Position numbers and translations under genes: made by a program
The notes under the pieces: model-generated
Database searches by the model: none
What the model saw: only the letters and a program-made list of their open reading frames with translations
What the model was told of the DNA's origin: nothing
Part shown: piece after piece, positions 1-7,057 of the stretch
Layout: the number at the start of each line of letters is the position of its first letter
Position numbering within the stretch: the stretch's first letter is position 1
DNA from: JBMNCQ01 sp049366715
GTDB taxonomy: Bacteria; Bacillota; Peptococcia; Peptococcales; BICA1-8
Direction of reading: 5' to 3'
DNA: 57,202 bases
Assembly (NCBI GenBank): GCA_049366715.1
Contig: JBMNCQ010000084.1
Coordinates: forward strand, 1 to 57,202

Positions 1-100
1 TAATCTTAATTTACATGACCTTAAGAAAACTGTCCAGTTAAGTGTAGCCTATTCAAATCAATAGCGGTAGAATGTTTAGTAATTATACTTTGATAAACGG

Positions 101-328
101 TTACCCCACACTAATCAGGGTTAAAACCAATACGCCTTTTTCGAACGCTGTTAAGTTCAAACTCATCCAAAGCATTTGGATAGCTAATGCGACCATAAAA
201 AAGACTATGAAAGCATAATCTAATGAAAATCCAGTTAGTTCCTTCGCTGCCACGTAAAAAATTGTAATAAAGACCAAAGTCATACAAAGAAAAATAACAC
301 GTTGCTTGAAAGAACTATTATCAGTCAT
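101..328 (-). CDS. Small membrane protein, cassette-borne
   Basis: This is a 75-residue protein with about two hydrophobic helices (roughly residues 11-29 and 37-58) separated by a short polar turn, so it is probably an integral membrane protein. I recognise no family. It starts 18 nt after the stop of another tiny membrane protein on the same strand, so the two are probably co-transcribed. Both belong to the last visible cassette of the integron-like array, which begins at the site ending near 617. The far end of this cassette is not visible in bases 1-100 and probably lies outside the window. A function in defence or in a toxin/antitoxin pair is possible for such a pair, but that is only a guess from context. 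Confidence 0.6.
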   Translation of the reverse strand: MTDNSSFKQRVIFLCMTLVFITIFYVAAKELTGFSLDYAFIVFFMVALAIQMLWMSLNLTAFEKGVLVLTLISVG

Positions 329-346
329 GTAGAATCGGACAGCTAA

Positions 347-487
347 TTAAATTGCAATCATCATTAATGCAGATAGAGCAGTAAAAATAATAAGTCCTTT
401 CATGCTTGGTTCTGTACTATAAAAAATACCCACCATTATTACAAATATAATTACTAAGAACAAAATGTTATTTTTTCTTTTCCCCAT
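347..487 (-). CDS. Tiny membrane protein, 46 aa
   Basis: The frame from the ATG at 487 to the TAA at 347 encodes 46 residues. It has a positively charged start (MGKRKNN), a hydrophobic stretch of about 15 residues, a short polar break (STEPSMKG) and a second hydrophobic stretch. A strong ribosome binding site (AAAGGAGG, 5 nt before the ATG) supports translation. It precedes the 75-residue membrane protein by 18 nt, giving a two-gene unit in one cassette. I recognise no family. Two-helix hydrophobic mini-proteins like this are common cargo in integron arrays, but no function follows from that. Confidence 0.55.
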   Translation of the reverse strand: MGKRKNNILFLVIIFVIMVGIFYSTEPSMKGLIIFTALSALMMIAI

Positions 488-616
488 AGTTACCTCCTTT
501 GACTACAAAGATTATTAAATGTCCTGTGATTAATAATTCTAAAATATAAAATAATTAACTTACCTATATTTCTAGAAGAACCTGCTCTATGGATGGCGCA
601 ACAATCGTCCGATTTC

Positions 617-807
617 AGCTAACGAGAATTTGTTTCCGACGTCGTCCGGCCTTAAGGCGATGGCCGGGCTTTAGATAAATCCTATCTTAAGCCCGAGCGA
701 GCCGGGTCATGCCTGACTTAGGCCGGACGATGTGGCGCGGATTCAGTTCACTCAGCATGTCCCTCATTCTATCAGGGCCGCGACCTCGTGGAAACAAGGC
801 GTTATGT
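617..807 (-). other. attC-like recombination site A
   Basis: On the minus strand the site runs from ACATAAC (807-801) to GTTAGCT (623-617). Nested inverted repeats lie between them: TTGTTTCC (630-637) with GGAAACAA (790-797), and GTCCGGCCTTAAG (644-656) with CTTAGGCCGGAC (717-728). The bases at 801-819 match, 16 of 19, the reverse complement of the start of the same cassette at 2692-2710. This is how an integron cassette and its own inverse core site are related. At 191 bp it is long for an attC. A 36-base block (705-740) recurs at 5781-5816 with three differences. Confidence 0.7.
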
Positions 808-875
808 GATGGATGGCGCACTCTAGCTTTAGAGCCGCCAGGGACGGCAGCATCTAAATTTTTTATAGCTATTGA

Positions 876-2630
876 TTAAAACCAATTTAATCCTTTCAAT
901 AAAAACTCTTGGTATCCTTTGGCTATTTCTTTGAATCTCTCATAAGAACCATTAAATAGACCTGCTTTCAAAGGAATCCAACTATCCTTAAATTTTTCAG
1001 CCTCATTTAATATTTCAGTATATATGCTTGTGTTATATCCTCTTCTGTATTTCCATGCAAATCTTCCAGGTGGTCCCCAATATCCATTTTCTTTATCGCT
1101 TAAATTTACGTAAGATAATGCATAGAAAATTTCAAATCTATCAAATAGGCTTTCATAACTCTTTCCTAAGAATAAAACATCATCAATTTGTGGTTGTAAT
1201 AGTTTAAACAGATACTCGCTTCTTGGTACATAGTATTTTTCATGACCGGGAATATTTTTAAAGACATTCATCCTATCTAATTCCAAGGCAGCATCAACAA
1301 CGCTCACGAGATATGGGTTTGTTTTATTATTTGTATGTGCTGATACAATATTTGGAGCAAAAATTTTTCTTAGGTTCTTATAGTTTTCCGAAGCAATAGC
1401 AGAAATTCCTCCGGAATACATTAATATTACGGCAGGATACCATCTAAAATATAGCCAAGCTATTGCTCCACTTTCCATAGTATTATTATCAGCTGTTCTC
1501 TCAAGTATTTTCTTAATTATTGGATCATAACTATCGCTACCCCAATGTGCTAATGTTATAAATATTTTTTGAATGTTGCTGTATTCTTTTTCATATTCTT
1601 TCATACGCTTAATAACATTGTCATGATTAACGGGAGCAGAAATTGGCATCTTTATATTTCCAGTTAGGTCTAAAAATCTTCTTAACTCTTTTGTTACTAG
1701 GTTATCAAGTTTAATCTTATATTTTTCATCAGAAATATATTCTTTCACTTGTTCTGTTATATCAGTGATAGTTTCTTCGCTCTCTTGTCTCCCTGGCAAT
1801 TCAACAAGAATATCTGTTTCTATATGTTCATCAGTACTAAGGTTTTCTAATATAGGAGCTTGAAAAATAAAATCTCCATCGCCTGCAAAATATCCATAAT
1901 GGGGTGTCTGATTAGAATAATCATCTTTTGATACTTTATCAAAAACATATGTCATAATACTATTAGCTGTTAGAATGCCCCCACTAATGCTTGCATTTCC
2001 TTCAATTGCTTGAATTAAATGGCCTGTGAAAATTGAATGTTCTGCTATTGGCCCATTTGCATCAGCGACCACCTCATCAGCCTTCCCTGCTGTTAAGACT
2101 TGTACAGAATACCTTTGTAACATGTCTTTTAAATATCGCATACTACCTGATTGTAAGCCTCTCGTAATAGCCAAACCACTAAAACATGCATCCATAATAA
2201 AGAATAAATGTTTAGCAGGTATGAGTTCAGAATTCCTTGTTAATTCATCCCATCTTATAAATGATGATAAATCTTCAATATTACCGTCAACTGGAACAAG
2301 ATATCCAATATCATTTCTATAACCTCTAATTGTATGTCCATGCCCAGCAAAGAAAACAAAAAGTCTGTCATCAAACTTTATGTCCTCCTTCGAAAAACGC
2401 ATGAATGCTTTCATAATAGTATCTCTAGTTGCATCGTCATCATATAAAGTTATTACGTTTTCTTGTGGAAAACCAAACTTTTGTATAATCAATTCTGATA
2501 TAGCTTCTGCATCATTACGCGCATACATCAACTTTGATACGTGCTTATAGTTATTAATTCCAATAATTAAGGCCCAACTATTTGAATACTCTTGTTTATA
2601 CATATTTCTTGTCACTTCATTACCCCCCAT
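876..2630 (-). CDS. Caspase-family (peptidase C14) protein
   Basis: The first 250 or so residues form a caspase/metacaspase-like cysteine protease domain. It opens with WALIIGINNY, has the catalytic histidine in FFAGHGH (His97) and the catalytic cysteine in MDACFSG (Cys149). The remaining 330 residues match no family I know and could be a sensor or substrate-binding part. Bacterial caspase-like proteins often act in abortive, cell-killing defence, so an anti-phage role is a reasonable inference here but unproven. The gene is the only one in its cassette, between sites at 617-807 and 2704-2779. The ATG at 2630 has no good ribosome site; a GTG at 2615, six bases after a G-run, or the ATG at 2603 may be the true start. 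Codon use is AT-rich compared with the core genes. Confidence 0.85.
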   Translation of the reverse strand: MGGNEVTRNMYKQEYSNSWALIIGINNYKHVSKLMYARNDAEAISELIIQKFGFPQENVITLYDDDATRDTIMKAFMRFSKEDIKFDDRLFVFFAGHGHTIRGYRNDIGYLVPVDGNIEDLSSFIRWDELTRNSELIPAKHLFFIMDACFSGLAITRGLQSGSMRYLKDMLQRYSVQVLTAGKADEVVADANGPIAEHSIFTGHLIQAIEGNASISGGILTANSIMTYVFDKVSKDDYSNQTPHYGYFAGDGDFIFQAPILENLSTDEHIETDILVELPGRQESEETITDITEQVKEYISDEKYKIKLDNLVTKELRRFLDLTGNIKMPISAPVNHDNVIKRMKEYEKEYSNIQKIFITLAHWGSDSYDPIIKKILERTADNNTMESGAIAWLYFRWYPAVILMYSGGISAIASENYKNLRKIFAPNIVSAHTNNKTNPYLVSVVDAALELDRMNVFKNIPGHEKYYVPRSEYLFKLLQPQIDDVLFLGKSYESLFDRFEIFYALSYVNLSDKENGYWGPPGRFAWKYRRGYNTSIYTEILNEAEKFKDSWIPLKAGLFNGSYERFKEIAKGYQEFLLKGLNWF

Positions 2631-2666
2631 TAATTGGGAATTTAAATTAATACATTAACTATTAAA

Positions 2667-2685
2667 CCGCGCCAGGACGGCGCGG
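2667..2685 (-). repeat. GC-rich leader hairpin, copy 1
   Basis: A 19-base sequence, CCGCGCCAGGACGGCGCGG on the plus strand, forms a 7-bp perfect stem with a 5-base loop. It sits just inside the start of the caspase cassette. An identical copy at 4644-4662 sits at the same relative place in another cassette, and a decayed copy lies at 3644. It has no T-run, so it does not look like a plain terminator. It may be part of the recombination substrate or an RNA leader element. Confidence 0.7.
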
Positions 2686-2703
2686 TAATATGCGCCATCT
2701 TTC

Positions 2704-2779
2704 ATATAACGTCTCGAGTGTTTGCGACACGCCCCAACCGCTTTTATATTGGCAAAGTGTCGCAAACACTCTGTTAAAT
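2704..2779 (-). other. attC-like recombination site B
   Basis: This is the cleanest site of the array (76 bp). Read on the minus strand it begins with ATTTAAC (2779-2773), which fits the RYYYAAC consensus exactly, and ends with GTTATAT (2710-2704). A perfect 15-bp inverted repeat, GAGTGTTTGCGACAC (2716-2730) with GTGTCGCAAACACTC (2757-2771), is separated by 26 bases. The bases at 2773-2791 match, 17 of 19, the reverse complement of 4668-4686. The cassette that ends here therefore began at site D and carries the genes between 2853 and 4697. Confidence 0.8.
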
Positions 2780-2852
2780 GAAGTTGGTCTCCCCCAGATT
2801 GAGAAGTCGCCATGGAGGGCGACTCCTTAAAATACTACAAAGCCATTCTAAA

Positions 2853-3575
2853 TCACTTTTTCTTTCCAACATTAATCAAATATGAGTTTTCTCCTATCAT
2901 TTTAAAATCGTATGGTCTAGCAATCGGTTGTTGTTCTCTAATGATATTCATACTTGTGCCTATTAATTTTGAATAATCTTTTTTCATCCTTTGAAATACT
3001 CTTGAGAATTTTTGATATAATTCAGATACACTTTTGTACAATTCAGACAACCACGTGATATCATGATACTCCCAAGTTAATATTGCGATGGTCTCATTGG
3101 AGAAGTTAAATTCAACAAAATCAGATGGCAGACCGGCTCGTTCTTTCATATACTCTAGTTGACTATTTAGTACAGACTGTGGAACATGATGTGACCAATT
3201 TCTCATGTCTCTAAACTCATTCAAAAGAGTTACTATTTCACTTTCTAATTCATCTAATTGAAATTCTTTATGTCCTTGTTTAACTTTCTTTTCTAATATA
3301 TTTCTAAACTGCTTATACGAAACAGCAGTCTTAGTTTCATCGCCAAAAAGATTAAACAGATAATTAGATAAGCATTCTATTCGTTCTGAATGTCTATGAT
3401 ATATTTCCGTACGAATTTTTTTTGTATTCTCGTCATAGTGACTTAGCTCTTCATGTAAATCCGAAATGCTTCTTTTAAATCTCGTCATTCTTTTGTCAAC
3501 CAAAATTATCATTTGATTTAGAAAGATAATAGCATCTTTTTTACTTTCAATGACTTTGATCTTTTTATTATCCAT
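2853..3575 (-). CDS. HEPN-like protein, cassette cargo
   Basis: This 240-residue, mostly helical and highly charged protein has an FRDMRNWSHH segment (residues 121-130). It contains an R-N-x2-H-H arrangement like the Rx4-6H active-site motif of HEPN ribonucleases, which are frequent in toxin and abortive-infection systems. I recognise no closer family, so HEPN membership is an inference from that motif and the helical character. The start ATG follows a modest AGGAATGAG site. The protein closes the two-unit cassette that ends at site B. A short terminator-like hairpin, GTCGCC/GGCGAC, lies just after the stop (about 2806-2823). Confidence 0.55.
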   Translation of the reverse strand: MDNKKIKVIESKKDAIIFLNQMIILVDKRMTRFKRSISDLHEELSHYDENTKKIRTEIYHRHSERIECLSNYLFNLFGDETKTAVSYKQFRNILEKKVKQGHKEFQLDELESEIVTLLNEFRDMRNWSHHVPQSVLNSQLEYMKERAGLPSDFVEFNFSNETIAILTWEYHDITWLSELYKSVSELYQKFSRVFQRMKKDYSKLIGTSMNIIREQQPIARPYDFKMIGENSYLINVGKKK

Positions 3576-3643
3576 ATTTTCTCATTCCTATCATATTTAG
3601 GATTGCCTAATTAGTTATTAACCTTCAGATCCTCTATAACAAT

Positions 3644-3677
3644 CCGCGCCAGGGCGACTCCTGAAATTTCATTAAAC
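3644..3677 (-). repeat. Decayed cassette start between two genes
   Basis: On the minus strand this stretch reads GTTTAATGAAATT and then CTGGCGCGGATT. It is a degenerate copy of the start of the cassette at 4644-4686 (GTTAAATGAAATT, then CTGGCGCGGATT). No partner inverse core site is present, so it is not a complete attC. The simplest reading is that two related cassettes were fused by loss of the attC between them. Confidence 0.5.
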
Positions 3678-3721
3678 CACATATGTTAATTCTCGCTAGG
3701 TATAGCGGAAAGTAATAATAA

Positions 3722-4495
3722 TTACGAGTTCTCATTCTTATTCTCATTTAATTGTATATTTACACCGGAATTATCATCTGGTGCTCCAACAACAAAATCT
3801 TGTATACAGACCATTCTATGAGCAATCAATTCAGTAGAATAATTATCTGAGTTTCTTATTTTTAATACTTTATTTAATGATATTTGTAAGAACATAATCT
3901 TTGTCTCCATCAAGTTTAAACTTAGTTTATCCACATGAAACAACCTTCGGATAAGAGTAAATTGTTTATGTAGATACCATGCTACAGCGTTCATACTTTC
4001 AAATAGATCTTTTTTATCAATCTGATAGTTTGATATATTAGCAAAATTATTAATATGATATTTAAAATCAAGCATCGGACTCTGTGGTAGCAAATGTATA
4101 TCATGTTTGACGTGCATAAAGCTATCTCTTATACATTGTAACTTAATTAGTTGCTGATACTCATTTATTCTTTTTTCCATCAATGTGGCATTTTGATTAT
4201 ATAAACATTCCAACATAAATGGGGCTATTCGTATTTTGTCGCTAGTTCTCATATACGCTTTTTCACGTATTACCACTTTCCCCGTTGATGGATCAAAGAC
4301 CTTTGAACGTTCAGTTAAAGCAAGAATCTCAGTTTCACTTAGATGTCTATAAACTTCTGGAGCTTTTAGTCGTCCGTTATCAATGTTGAGTGCTAAAGTA
4401 ATAAGAAAATTTGCATATCCTTCAATTAGATTTGAAAGGAAAATAATTATTGTCGAAATAATGCTACGCCATTGAATTTTTTTGAGAACTTTCAT
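3722..4495 (-). CDS. Unknown protein with N-terminal membrane segment
   Basis: The frame is open from 4564, but the most natural start is the ATG at 4495 (MKVLKKIQ...), giving 257 residues; ATG 4504 is an alternative. A positively charged start is followed by a hydrophobic segment (about residues 8-36), which suggests a membrane anchor. The rest is a soluble helical region rich in Asn, Ile and Lys. I recognise no family. The start overlaps the end of the small upstream frame (stop at 4464) by about 30 nt, suggesting translational coupling. It shares a cassette with the HEPN-like gene downstream. Confidence 0.55.
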   Translation of the reverse strand: MKVLKKIQWRSIISTIIIFLSNLIEGYANFLITLALNIDNGRLKAPEVYRHLSETEILALTERSKVFDPSTGKVVIREKAYMRTSDKIRIAPFMLECLYNQNATLMEKRINEYQQLIKLQCIRDSFMHVKHDIHLLPQSPMLDFKYHINNFANISNYQIDKKDLFESMNAVAWYLHKQFTLIRRLFHVDKLSLNLMETKIMFLQISLNKVLKIRNSDNYSTELIAHRMVCIQDFVVGAPDDNSGVNIQLNENKNENS

Positions 4496-4697
4496 CTTGC
4501 ACATCAAGCATCGAAATAAAAAACTCAATTTGCTCAAGTGTTTCAGTAACAAAAACACTACCACAGTTAAACATAATAAATAGCTCTGTCTTCTGAGAAT
4601 TGTCTTCCAAAATCCTTACCCCACAAAAATAATCTTTATTAATCCGCGCCAGGACGGCGCGGCCTTTGCGACCAATTTCATTTAACGTTCGCGCCAT
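4464..4697 (-). CDS. Small unknown protein whose frame crosses an attC-like site
   Basis: The 77-codon frame from the ATG at 4697 begins inside recombination site D and runs through the core site and the 19-base hairpin before reaching ordinary coding sequence. If the ATG is used, the first residues (MARTLNEIGRKGR) are encoded by the site itself. A TTG at codon 30, four bases after AAGG, would start inside the cassette and give about 48 residues. No family is recognised. The C-terminal part (MFNCGSVFVTETLEQIEFF) looks like real small-protein sequence. Its end overlaps the next gene. Confidence 0.4.
   Translation of the reverse strand: MARTLNEIGRKGRAVLARINKDYFCGVRILEDNSQKTELFIMFNCGSVFVTETLEQIEFFISMLDVQDESSQKNSMA
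4644..4662 (-). repeat. GC-rich leader hairpin, copy 2
   Basis: This is identical in all 19 bases to 2667-2685 and lies 18 bases inside the core site of its cassette. The flanking GATTAATA also resembles the first copy. Finding the same element at the same distance in cassettes with unrelated genes argues that it belongs to the cassette end and not to the genes. Confidence 0.7.
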
Positions 4698-4806
4698 TAC
4701 CGACGCTCACTAACCTCAAAACTTAACCCAATAGGGTGAGTGTGGTCCGGCATGCTTCCCTGACTACACTTTGCCGGACTCATAAGTGGTAATGGACGTG
4801 TTAGTC
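4680..4806 (-). other. attC-like recombination site D
   Basis: On the minus strand it runs from GACTAAC (4806-4800) to GTTAAAT (4686-4680), the latter a perfect GTTRRRY core. Inverted repeats are CCATTACC (4694-4701) with GGTAATGG (4788-4795), and GTCCGGCA (4745-4752) with TGCCGGAC (4772-4779). The segment 4800-4814 matches, 14 of 15, the complement of the start of the same cassette at 5723-5737. Total length is 127 bp, like the VCR-class sites of vibrios. The stop of the DUF5677-like gene lies inside its edge. Confidence 0.75.
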
Positions 4807-5703
4807 GACGTTTTTTCTATGTAGTACACTTAAGCCTGACTCCTTGTATTGCCTTAACAAATCCACATTAAGATGATTAATATGATTTGTAATATCCAAT
4901 AATTGAATCATCACCTGTGTACACATTGGTAAAATAATATCAACATTTTTGTGATTTGGACCAAAATCAATGTATAGCTTTTCTGATACTTCGTGTATAT
5001 ATGATTCTGCACCAGAACTATCACCATGAACTAATTCACTTAACCACTTATAACACATAACATATAAATCCTCTAACACTATGCCTGTTCTTTTAAATAA
5101 AATGCCTGTATCATCAACTGCTCGGGCACGACCATCTAAACTAGATATTTTCGACCAATGTTTTCTACCATACTTCAGCCTAAATTCTACTGCATCCTTT
5201 TCATATTCCTTTGATGTTGTTTCTTCTAATAGCTTTTCAGGGGTTAATGAGGGGTAGCCTAACTCTGCCCTATGTGCCTGTAGTTGCTTCCATCTTTTAT
5301 CTATACTGTTTCTATTTACAGATGAGTAATTAGTCCATGCATATAATTCATCTGTGTCTTTTCCATTAATTTTTTTGCATAACCATAGATAAGAAAGGTT
5401 AATAATTGACTCAATCATTGGTCTTAACAGTACAATACAAGCTGAACCAAAACCTTTTCGTGCCAAATGATATAACGCATAACCCAAATGATAACAATGG
5501 ACAAAATAGTAATAGCTAATCATCTGCAGATTTTGAACTTTATCTACTTTTCGTTTCTTCTTATTATAATGAGTTATTAAGATATCACTTGCATTAAGAA
5601 GTACAGCCAAATCTACTACTCTTTCATAAGTTGAAGGAGATAATATATTTTCATTTCTTACATTATTTAATTCTTCAATCCATTGGCTTGATAAATTGGA
5701 CAT
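4801..5703 (-). CDS. DUF5677-like helical protein
   Basis: This protein of about 300 residues is all helical. Its RPMIESIINLSYLW and SELVHGDSSG segments are what I associate with the DUF5677/HEPN-related group, which also occurs near abortive-infection proteins. Family assignment is from memory of these motifs, and the biochemical role is unknown. The start chosen is the ATG at 5703, five bases after GTGGAGG; an upstream ATG at 5721 has no ribosome site. It is the only gene of its cassette, bounded by GTTAGTCGAC at its start and the exact complement GTCGACTAAC at its end. Confidence 0.65.
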   Translation of the reverse strand: MSNLSSQWIEELNNVRNENILSPSTYERVVDLAVLLNASDILITHYNKKKRKVDKVQNLQMISYYYFVHCYHLGYALYHLARKGFGSACIVLLRPMIESIINLSYLWLCKKINGKDTDELYAWTNYSSVNRNSIDKRWKQLQAHRAELGYPSLTPEKLLEETTSKEYEKDAVEFRLKYGRKHWSKISSLDGRARAVDDTGILFKRTGIVLEDLYVMCYKWLSELVHGDSSGAESYIHEVSEKLYIDFGPNHKNVDIILPMCTQVMIQLLDITNHINHLNVDLLRQYKESGLSVLHRKNVD

Positions 5704-5730
5704 AGCATCCTCCACGATCATGAAAATGTC

Positions 5731-5894
5731 GACTAACGTACCCGTTTTCCCGAGGCCCCCCGGCCTTAAGGACTCGTCCAGGTCATGCCTGACTTAGGCT
5801 GGGGGATGTGGCGCGGCACGCTTCAGCCCCGCCCCAAAGTTCAGCCCCCGTTGAACCCGCTTATCCGCGCCCTTGCGGGAAAACATTGTTAGCC
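5731..5894 (-). other. attC-like recombination site E
   Basis: On the minus strand it runs from GGCTAAC (5894-5888) to GTTAGTC (5737-5731). An outer inverted repeat GTTTTCCCG (5744-5752) with CGGGAAAAC (5876-5884) encloses a second one built from the CCCCCGGCCTTAAG-type arm (5756-5770) and GACTTAGGCTGGGGG (5791-5805). The bases 5888-5905 (GTTAGCC..ATCATGCCAG) correspond to the complement of 6966-6982, the start of the same cassette. The block at 5781-5816 is shared with site A. Confidence 0.75.
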
Positions 5895-5942
5895 GATCAT
5901 GCCAGATAAATGCTCATAGGTAGATATTTTTTTAATCACCTT

Positions 5943-6899
5943 TTATAATACGTCTTTATTATTCTCTTTCATCTCTTGCATAAGTTTAAGACGTCTTGCA
6001 CGTCGGTTATGACTTTCTGGTGTTCCAATCACGCTTCCAGTTTTAGTTAATATGAAATTGAACTCCCAATCTCCGTTTTCATTTAAAATAAATTGAATTT
6101 TATTGATACTAATTACCTTATTAAGTTCTTCAGCTTTAATAAAGCATCCTTTGAGTTTCTCCTGAGTTAATGCCGTTATGACTTTATTTGGATTACTTGT
6201 GCGAGCAATAAACTCCGAAGTTATTTCTCCAGGCGCTTCAAAAATATAAGTTATAGGTCTGTTTTTTGGTATAGCATATTTTGCAGCAGAAAATATCGCT
6301 CTCTTTACGATTTCGTAAAGTTTTGGTGCATCATCTATAATTGAGTCTATTATTTTATTGGAAACCCTTTCAGCAACAGGCTTACTAGCAAATAATACAA
6401 TTAAACTTTTTGTTAATGTAACAATCACTTCAGGGTCAGGTATTAATGATTTTCTACCTATAAATCCTTCATCAATGTCACCGATTTCTTTAATTTCTTT
6501 TATGAATTCCTCATATTCTTTTTTCGACTCGAAGTTCACAAAGTCAGTTTCTATTCTTAATTTGTCCGAAGCAACTTTGTTACCTCTTATATTGAATGGT
6601 CTTTTATCGTCAGGTAAAGATTCTTCATATACTACCGTTTCATCTGGTAATATAAGTTCTTTGTAGTCATCAAATATTTCTTGTGTAACAACCATTCTAT
6701 ACTCACCATCATCCATCTCTTCAATCCAGGCATCTAGGACTTTCCCAATTGGAGGAATCATCGAGTCATGTTCAAGGCTCATACATGGCACTGCTTCACC
6801 ATGTTTTATTTGTTGGGCTGCATTTTCAAGAGCTTCTTTAGATATTTTACAGAAATGCCGGTCTATATGCGTAGTAGCAATTACTGATTTATATCTCAT
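5943..6899 (-). CDS. Unknown protein of the first cassette
   Basis: This 318-residue, acidic-to-basic soluble protein has no membrane segments. It begins MRYKSVIATTHIDRH and has an N-terminal part with SLEHDSMIPPIGKV that faintly resembles phage prohead-protease-like sequences. That resemblance is too weak to name it. The middle is helical and the end is strongly basic (RRARRLKLM). A good AGGAGG site lies 8 bases before the ATG. It is the recombinase-proximal cassette, which in integrons is the most recently gained and best expressed one. Confidence 0.6.
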   Translation of the reverse strand: MRYKSVIATTHIDRHFCKISKEALENAAQQIKHGEAVPCMSLEHDSMIPPIGKVLDAWIEEMDDGEYRMVVTQEIFDDYKELILPDETVVYEESLPDDKRPFNIRGNKVASDKLRIETDFVNFESKKEYEEFIKEIKEIGDIDEGFIGRKSLIPDPEVIVTLTKSLIVLFASKPVAERVSNKIIDSIIDDAPKLYEIVKRAIFSAAKYAIPKNRPITYIFEAPGEITSEFIARTSNPNKVITALTQEKLKGCFIKAEELNKVISINKIQFILNENGDWEFNFILTKTGSVIGTPESHNRRARRLKLMQEMKENNKDVL

Positions 6900-6965
6900 A
6901 ATCCATTCCTCCTATTTATAATCATCATGCATGTACTAAACTGCCACAACATTGCCTGCAAATCT

Positions 6966-7051
6966 CTGGCATGTTGGCTAACGTCTTATTCACGACAACA
7001 TGTCGTGAATACACCAAAATTTTTGAGTATCTCCGACAATATGTCCTGAAT
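6966..7051 (-). other. attI-like site next to the recombinase
   Basis: Directly after the recombinase stop there are two imperfect direct copies on the minus strand: ATTCAGGACATATTGTCGGA (7051-7032) and ATTCACGACATGTTGTCGTG. The second lies within a perfect 11-bp inverted repeat, TATTCACGACA (6987-6997) with TGTCGTGAATA (7001-7011). Five bases further is GTTAGCC (6982-6976), the core of the first cassette. Repeated recombinase-binding boxes beside a single core is the layout of an integron attI. Confidence 0.6.
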
Positions 7052-7057
7052 ATCATA

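Noticed and set aside
330..350. Another cassette boundary (TTAGCTG) between the two small membrane genes
   Set aside because: The seven-base match to the core at 617-623 has no palindrome or partner site; the two genes are simply adjacent.
3576..3721. A fifth complete attC between two cassette genes
   Set aside because: Only a decayed core-site half is present, with no inverse core and no matching arms. The flanking sites pair with each other instead.
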